Shown here: one piece after another, positions 6,450-9,249 of the stretch
Layout of the letters: each line of letters begins with the position of its first letter
How positions within the stretch are numbered: the stretch's first letter is position 1
DNA from: an uncultured Elusimicrobiales bacterium
GTDB lineage: Bacteria > Elusimicrobiota > Elusimicrobia > Elusimicrobiales > Elusimicrobiaceae
Reading direction: 5' to 3'
Length of the DNA: 9,249 nucleotides
Assembly (NCBI GenBank): GCA_934644855.1
Contig: CAKUDJ010000023.1
Span: forward strand, 1-9,249
Position numbers and translations under genes: made by a program
The notes under the pieces: model-generated
Seen by the model: only the letters and a program-made list of their open reading frames with translations
Database searches by the model: none
What the model was told of the DNA's origin: nothing

Positions 6450-6551
6450 ATTTTTCAAATTTAAGATGATTTTGCGCCGCTAGTTTGGGCGCGGTAGCCT
6501 GCAAGGGCTCCAAGCACAAAGGCGGGGCAAAAGGGCTTAAATTTGGAAAAT
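6450..6551. repeat. 102-nt foldback element
   Basis: ATTTTTCAAATTTAAG (6450-6465) matches the reverse complement of 6536-6551 at 15 of 16 positions. Just inside, TTTTGCGCCGC (6470-6480) pairs with GCGGGGCAAAA (6522-6532) at 10 of 11. Together this makes a stem of about 25 paired bases around a 41-nt apical region that could fold further. No second copy is in the window. It could be a repeat or a structured RNA; there is no promoter evidence. Confidence 0.55.
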
Positions 6552-6570
6552 TGTTTGCCCTCAAATGTGA

Positions 6571-6625
6571 ACGGGGAACAAAAATGTTATTTTGTTCCCC
6601 GCGCATTAAAATCCCTGCTTACCAA
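6571..6625 (+). repeat. Repeat module D, copy 1
   Basis: CGGGGAACAAAA (6572-6583) and TTTTGTTCCCCG (6590-6601) form a perfect 12-bp stem with a 6-nt loop, followed by a tail GCGCATTAAAA...GCTTACCAA. The same stem and tail, about 87% identical, occur at 9048-9101 in the same orientation. It lies about 40 nt past the era stop and could act as a 3' stability hairpin for era, but it is not followed by a T run on the minus strand. Confidence 0.75.
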
Positions 6626-6641
6626 CAGTTGTTTGCCGTTA

Positions 6642-7544
6642 TTACCTTACAATGTAGCCAAAGCGCTCCAATAACTGACTATCATTCCTCCACTCCGGCG
6701 ACACCACCACCGTCAGCTCCAGCCGGTACTTGCGCCCCAAAAACTCCACAATGCGCTTTTGGGCCCGCGTACGCAGCTCCGCAATCGCCGCGCCGCCTTT
6801 GCCGATAATAATAGGCTTTTGGCTTTCCCGCTCCACATGAATAATGGCGCGGATGTAGTTTTTATCCCCCAAATCTTCCGTAAATTTTTCCACCTCTACA
6901 AAGGTGCTGTAAGGGATTTCTTTTTTATATAACAGAAAAATCTGCTCACGGATGAATTCCGCCACATAAAAGCGCTCCCAACGGTCCGTCCATTGGCCGG
7001 GCGGGAAATACGCCGGGCTTTGCGGCATAGCGGCGATAACCGCCTGTTTCAGTTCCTCCACGCCTTTGCCCTCGGCCGCGCAGATACAAAAGGTTTTTTC
7101 AATTTTCAAATCTTTGCGTACGGCGGCTTCCAGTTCCGCCAGGCGGGCCGGTTCTTTGACCAAATCCGTTTTGTTAATCACCAAAAAAACAGGACAAAAA
7201 ACTTTTTTGATTTTTTCCACCAACCCCGCATTCGGCGCATAAGGGGCGGCGGCATCCAACATAAAAATTACCAAATCGGCTTCTTCGCTCACGGCGCGGT
7301 CCACGGCGTTAAGCATAGTTTGTTGGAGTTTATACCGCGGGTCCAAAAAACCGGGCGTATCCACAAATACCACTTGGTAGCCGTCCCCCTCGCTGATGGC
7401 CAAAATGTTTTGGCGCGTAGTTTGGGGTTTATTAGTGACGGGTGACAACAGCCCCCCCGCCAAATGATTAAGCAGCGTGGATTTACCCGCGTTGGGCAAC
7501 CCCGCCAATACCGCAAAACCGCTATGAAAGTTTTTTTCGTCCAT
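6642..7544 (-). CDS. era: GTPase Era
   Basis: A 300-residue ribosome-assembly GTPase that binds the 3' end of 16S rRNA during 30S maturation. Seen in order: G1 P-loop GLPNAGKST (15-23), switch I region with NKPQTTRQN (38-46), G3 DTPG (62-65), G4 NKTD (124-127), and a G5 position CAAEG (155-159) where S-A-x is usual. A C-terminal KH domain follows (about 200-285) with the family segment EIPYSTFVEVEKF (209-221) and the GKGG loop (248-251) that contacts RNA. Length is typical (about 295-305). The start at 7544 puts the P-loop 14 residues in, as expected. No Shine-Dalgarno is present; a good -10 lies six nt upstream. Era often sits with ybeY, recO or rnc, but here it stands alone, divergent from an ATP-grasp gene and followed by repeats. 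Confidence 0.97.
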   Translation of the reverse strand: MDEKNFHSGFAVLAGLPNAGKSTLLNHLAGGLLSPVTNKPQTTRQNILAISEGDGYQVVFVDTPGFLDPRYKLQQTMLNAVDRAVSEEADLVIFMLDAAAPYAPNAGLVEKIKKVFCPVFLVINKTDLVKEPARLAELEAAVRKDLKIEKTFCICAAEGKGVEELKQAVIAAMPQSPAYFPPGQWTDRWERFYVAEFIREQIFLLYKKEIPYSTFVEVEKFTEDLGDKNYIRAIIHVERESQKPIIIGKGGAAIAELRTRAQKRIVEFLGRKYRLELTVVVSPEWRNDSQLLERFGYIVR

Positions 7545-7579
7545 AAATGTATTGTACTTGTTTTTGGGGGTTTCGTCAT
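7545..7579 (-). promoter_or_regulatory. Candidate promoter of era, placed for a leaderless mRNA
   Basis: On the minus strand ATGACG (7579-7574) and TACAAT (7556-7551) are 17 nt apart, matching TTGACA at four and TATAAT at five of six positions. Six nt separate the -10 from the ATG, so the usual +1 coincides with the start codon. No Shine-Dalgarno is possible in such a transcript. Confidence 0.55.
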
Positions 7580-7619
7580 TAGTGTTAGAAAAATACTGCG
7601 TTTACAAGTGCGTTTTTTA

Positions 7620-7685
7620 TATAATTTTAAGGTAGAGGCGCTCTGCCAGCCAACCGCCGGGCGGGGTGCAAAAGCGGAGCAAAAA
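7620..7685 (+). promoter_or_regulatory. -10 element, structured leader and ribosome binding site of the ATP-grasp gene
   Basis: A perfect TATAAT lies at 7620-7625 without a clear -35. The predicted leader of about 54 nt holds two tandem hairpins: GGTAGAG-GCG-CTCTGCC (7631-7647, one G-T pair) and CCGC-CGG-GCGG (7654-7664). GGAG (7676-7679), six nt before the ATG at 7686, is a good Shine-Dalgarno and decides the start. The leader matches no riboswitch I recognise. Confidence 0.55.
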
Positions 7686-8927
7686 ATGGCACATAAAGTT
7701 TGGATTTTGAACCTTGATGATTTTGTTTTTAAGAGTAAAGCGTTGGACGCCTTAAAAACCCATTCGCTTAAATACATACAACTCTTAAAACCGGGGGATT
7801 TTTGTGTATTATCCCCCCTTATCCAACGGGACCGGGCATTTTTGAACTACATGGCCCGCATTAAAAAAATAAAACATAAAAATTGGATTTTCTCCCCCAA
7901 AGAGCAACGCCCGGGAGAAAGCCTGGTGGCGGCTATTGCGCGTGACGAAGAACTGCTTAAAAAACTGCGCCGCCTGTGCGCTATGAATTATGTGGTCATC
8001 CCGCTGATTTACACCAAAGAATTTGGGCATTTAAGTTGGTTGTGTGAAAACAAACTGCTCAACAATTCCATTGCCGTGCAGGAAGCCAACAACAAATTGG
8101 TATTTAAGGAATTGTGCAAAAAATTCGGCATACCTACCATTGCCCCGGTGTACGAAGCCGGCATGAACAAAATGCCCCGCATTTTAGCCACCCTAAACCC
8201 GCAGGAAATATACCTTTTGCGCAGGCCCTTTTCCGCCGGGGGATACGGCAATATAAAAGGCAAACTGGTAGATTTACTGCCCCTCATCAAACAAGAACAT
8301 AAAGAGGCCGATTTTTATTTGGAGCGTTATAAAGAAATTTATAAAACGCTGGGCTCTTTGTGTATGTTAAAAGATGATGAAGTTTCTTTTGTGGGGATAG
8401 ACAGCCAACTGATTCATAAAGAGGCGTGGGAGGGGTGTTCGTTCCCCTTTCAGCGTTTGCCCAAGGGGATATTGGACGAAATACGTGAAAAATCCTTAAT
8501 GTTGGCCTGCTACTATTACGGCAAAGGCGTGCGCGGGCAGATTAATATAGATTGGGCCATACGCAAAAAAGACGGAGAATTAAAACTCCGTGCGTTGGAG
8601 TGCAATTCCCGCTATAACGGATTTGGGCTCTGTCTGCGTTTAGCCTCCACCGTGTATGGCATTAAACGCCGGAACTTGCATTTTTATTTGGATACCAAAA
8701 TGCGCTTTGCCCCCAAGTGGACTACCCAAAAATTAATTGACGAATTGGATAAAATCAACTCCGCGCTGCCCTTTAAGGGCGGGGTGGTGCTTACGTCCGG
8801 CGTGGAAGACGGCAAAGCGGGGTTCTGCTTTATAGCCACCAACGCGCAAGACTTGGCCGCCCTGCGCAAGGAGTTCAAGCGCCACATTACCGGGCTGACG
8901 GAACGCCCCACCAAAAACTGGAATTAA
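7686..8927 (+). CDS. ATP-grasp protein with PGM1-like pre-ATP-grasp architecture, substrate unknown
   Basis: A 413-residue cytosolic protein. ATP-grasp enzymes join a carboxylate, as acyl phosphate, to an amine or thiol using ATP. Residues 1-130 look like a pre-ATP-grasp region. NNKLVFKELCKKFGIPT (135-151) is the start of the ATP-grasp fold, and YLLRRPFSAGGYGN (176-189) is the glycine-rich ATP loop, with R180-P181 where many members have K-P. YLERYKEIYKTLGSLCML (211-228) carries the adenine-side Glu. GQINIDWAI (284-292) with D289 and LRALECNSRYNGFG (301-314) with E305, N307 and R309 supply metal and phosphate ligands. The tail contains GGVVLTSGV (365-373). This layout resembles PGM1-type peptide ligases (pheganomycin pathway) and other carboxylate-amine ligases as I recall them. 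No peptide precursor or biosynthetic partner is adjacent, so the product is unknown. An in-frame ATG at 7464 would overlap era by 81 bp and add 74 unconvincing residues; 7686 is preferred on its Shine-Dalgarno. Confidence 0.8.
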   Translation: MAHKVWILNLDDFVFKSKALDALKTHSLKYIQLLKPGDFCVLSPLIQRDRAFLNYMARIKKIKHKNWIFSPKEQRPGESLVAAIARDEELLKKLRRLCAMNYVVIPLIYTKEFGHLSWLCENKLLNNSIAVQEANNKLVFKELCKKFGIPTIAPVYEAGMNKMPRILATLNPQEIYLLRRPFSAGGYGNIKGKLVDLLPLIKQEHKEADFYLERYKEIYKTLGSLCMLKDDEVSFVGIDSQLIHKEAWEGCSFPFQRLPKGILDEIREKSLMLACYYYGKGVRGQINIDWAIRKKDGELKLRALECNSRYNGFGLCLRLASTVYGIKRRNLHFYLDTKMRFAPKWTTQKLIDELDKINSALPFKGGVVLTSGVEDGKAGFCFIATNAQDLAALRKEFKRHITGLTERPTKNWN

Positions 8928-8965
8928 TACTACCGGGCAGAGGGCGTACCCTTTCATTTCCGCCG

Positions 8966-8994
8966 ACGGAGCCGCTTGTATGGGCTCCGTTTTT
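8966..8994 (+). terminator. Intrinsic terminator of the ATP-grasp gene
   Basis: ACGGAGCC (8966-8973) pairs perfectly with GGCTCCGT (8983-8990) around a 9-nt loop, directly followed by a T run (TTTTATT). It lies 38 nt after the stop codon. Confidence 0.88.
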
Positions 8995-9043
8995 ATTGTG
9001 TTTTTGAAACCCCCGGCTATGCCGGATGTTTCAAAAACACAAT
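8995..9043. repeat. Long perfect hairpin, 16-bp outer and 5-bp inner stem
   Basis: ATTGTGTTTTTGAAAC (8995-9010) is exactly complementary to GTTTCAAAAACACAAT (9028-9043). Inside, CCGGC (9013-9017) pairs with GCCGG (9021-9025) around TAT; unpaired CC and AT separate the stems. It begins in the T run of the preceding terminator. On neither strand is it followed by a T run. Confidence 0.8.
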
Positions 9044-9047
9044 GCAG

Positions 9048-9101
9048 ACGGGGAACAAAATGTTATTTTGCTCCCCGCGCATTGAAAACCGAGCTTACCA
9101 A
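9048..9101 (+). repeat. Repeat module D, copy 2
   Basis: A second copy of the module at 6571-6625 in the same orientation: CGGGGAACAAAA (9049-9060) and TTTTGCTCCCCG (9066-9077), one mismatched pair in the stem, then GCGCATTGAAAA and a tail ending CTTACCAA. It differs from copy 1 by one deleted A and about six substitutions. Confidence 0.75.
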
Positions 9102-9162
9102 ATGCCGCCCGCCGATATTCCTTAGCGTTGCCGTAGTGTGCTATTTTTCCGTTGTCGTTAAT

Positions 9163-9249
9163 GCCCCCTTTAGAACCTGCTTATAAAACCTATTTTGAAC
9201 GGAATATAAAGGCGTTTTATTTGTCCGACCGTAGGGAGTTGTAAAACGC
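9163..9249 (+). repeat. Repeat module C, inverted second copy (runs off window)
   Basis: These 87 bases match the reverse complement of 6243-6330 at 85 of 88 positions: one T is missing (near 9205) and two adjacent bases differ (near 9225). A looser match (TTTTTCCGT, 9145-9153) lies just before it. The copy is cut by the window end, so the rest of the near-palindrome should continue outside. The stretch 8928-9249 has no other feature beyond the terminator, the hairpin and module D. Confidence 0.85.

Larger units (their letters stand above)
5973..6641. other. Gene-free intergenic block made of palindromic repeat modules
   Basis: About 670 bp between carbonic anhydrase and era with no reading frame that looks like a protein. 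It holds at least six modules able to form hairpins, annotated separately: A (6004-6084), B (6145-6212), C (6207-6330), a GGCAAAA hairpin (6373-6415), a long foldback (6450-6551) and D (6571-6625). C and D recur after the ATP-grasp gene. Short strings recur as well: CCGGGC-A/G-TTTTACAAC is at 6118-6132 and 6239-6253. This looks like accumulated interspersed repeats of the REP/MITE kind. Confidence 0.75.

Noticed and set aside
6307..6606. Minus-strand frame of 99 codons downstream of era
   Set aside because: Its last residues reappear in the 8980-9186 frame only because both cross copies of module C; this is a repeat read as protein.
5973..6641. Repeat block considered as a CRISPR array
   Set aside because: The modules differ in length and sequence, are not regularly spaced and have no uniform spacers; no cas genes are present.
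7631..7664. GGTAGAG segment considered as a tRNA D-arm
   Set aside because: No anticodon arm, T-arm or acceptor pairing follows; two small hairpins in a leader explain it better.
7464..7685. Upstream in-frame start of the ATP-grasp gene
   Set aside because: It would overlap era by 81 bp on the opposite strand and place the promoter and leader inside the gene; the GGAG before 7686 gives a better start.
8980..9186. Plus-strand frame of 68 codons near the window end
   Set aside because: It starts inside the terminator, crosses the 16-bp hairpin and module D, and ends in module C; no coding signal.

Overview
The window is about 50% GC bacterial chromosome with tightly packed genes on both strands. 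It holds one partial and seven complete protein-coding genes plus two intergenic stretches dense in palindromic repeats. No rRNA, tRNA, CRISPR array, transposase or phage gene was seen. The lineage cannot be fixed from this sequence. A TPR-SpoIID wall enzyme, a beta-carbonic anhydrase, a Glc-family PTS permease and interspersed palindromic repeats together suggest a host-associated or gut bacterium. An Elusimicrobiota-like genome is my weak guess, from overall feel and not from a marker.

Layout. At 1-272 (minus) is the N-terminal third of lipoyl synthase (lipA), cut by the window edge. A 52-bp divergent promoter region separates it from a secreted TPR + SpoIID/LytB-domain protein (325-2412, plus). 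A minus-strand terminator (2511-2540) closes a small membrane-anchored Sel1-repeat protein (2561-3004, minus). That gene is divergent from a radical SAM protein of the spore-photolyase-like family (3093-3914, plus). The radical SAM gene runs into a PTS EIIBC permease (3917-5347, minus) with only 2 nt between the two stop codons. The permease is translationally coupled (8-nt overlap) behind a beta-carbonic anhydrase (5340-5960, minus), forming a two-gene operon.

From 5961 to 6641 there is no convincing gene. Instead there is a string of hairpin-forming repeat modules. Next comes the ribosome-assembly GTPase era (6642-7544, minus), divergent from an ATP-grasp protein with PGM1-like architecture (7686-8927, plus) that ends at a strong terminator. 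From 8995 to the window end the palindromic repeats resume. Two of the modules seen before era recur here, one as a near-identical inverted copy, so the era/ATP-grasp pair is bracketed by shared repeats.

Themes. Several genes bind metals or Fe-S clusters: LipA, the radical SAM protein, carbonic anhydrase, and possibly the SpoIID Zn site. Two gene products may touch peptidoglycan: the SpoIID-domain protein, which would cleave or remodel glycan strands, and the PTS permease, whose motifs most resemble MurNAc-specific MurP. Some genes (Sel1, ATP-grasp) have clear Shine-Dalgarno sequences. Others (era, carbonic anhydrase, the radical SAM gene) have a -10-like hexamer placed so that transcription would begin at or next to the start codon, suggesting leaderless mRNAs.
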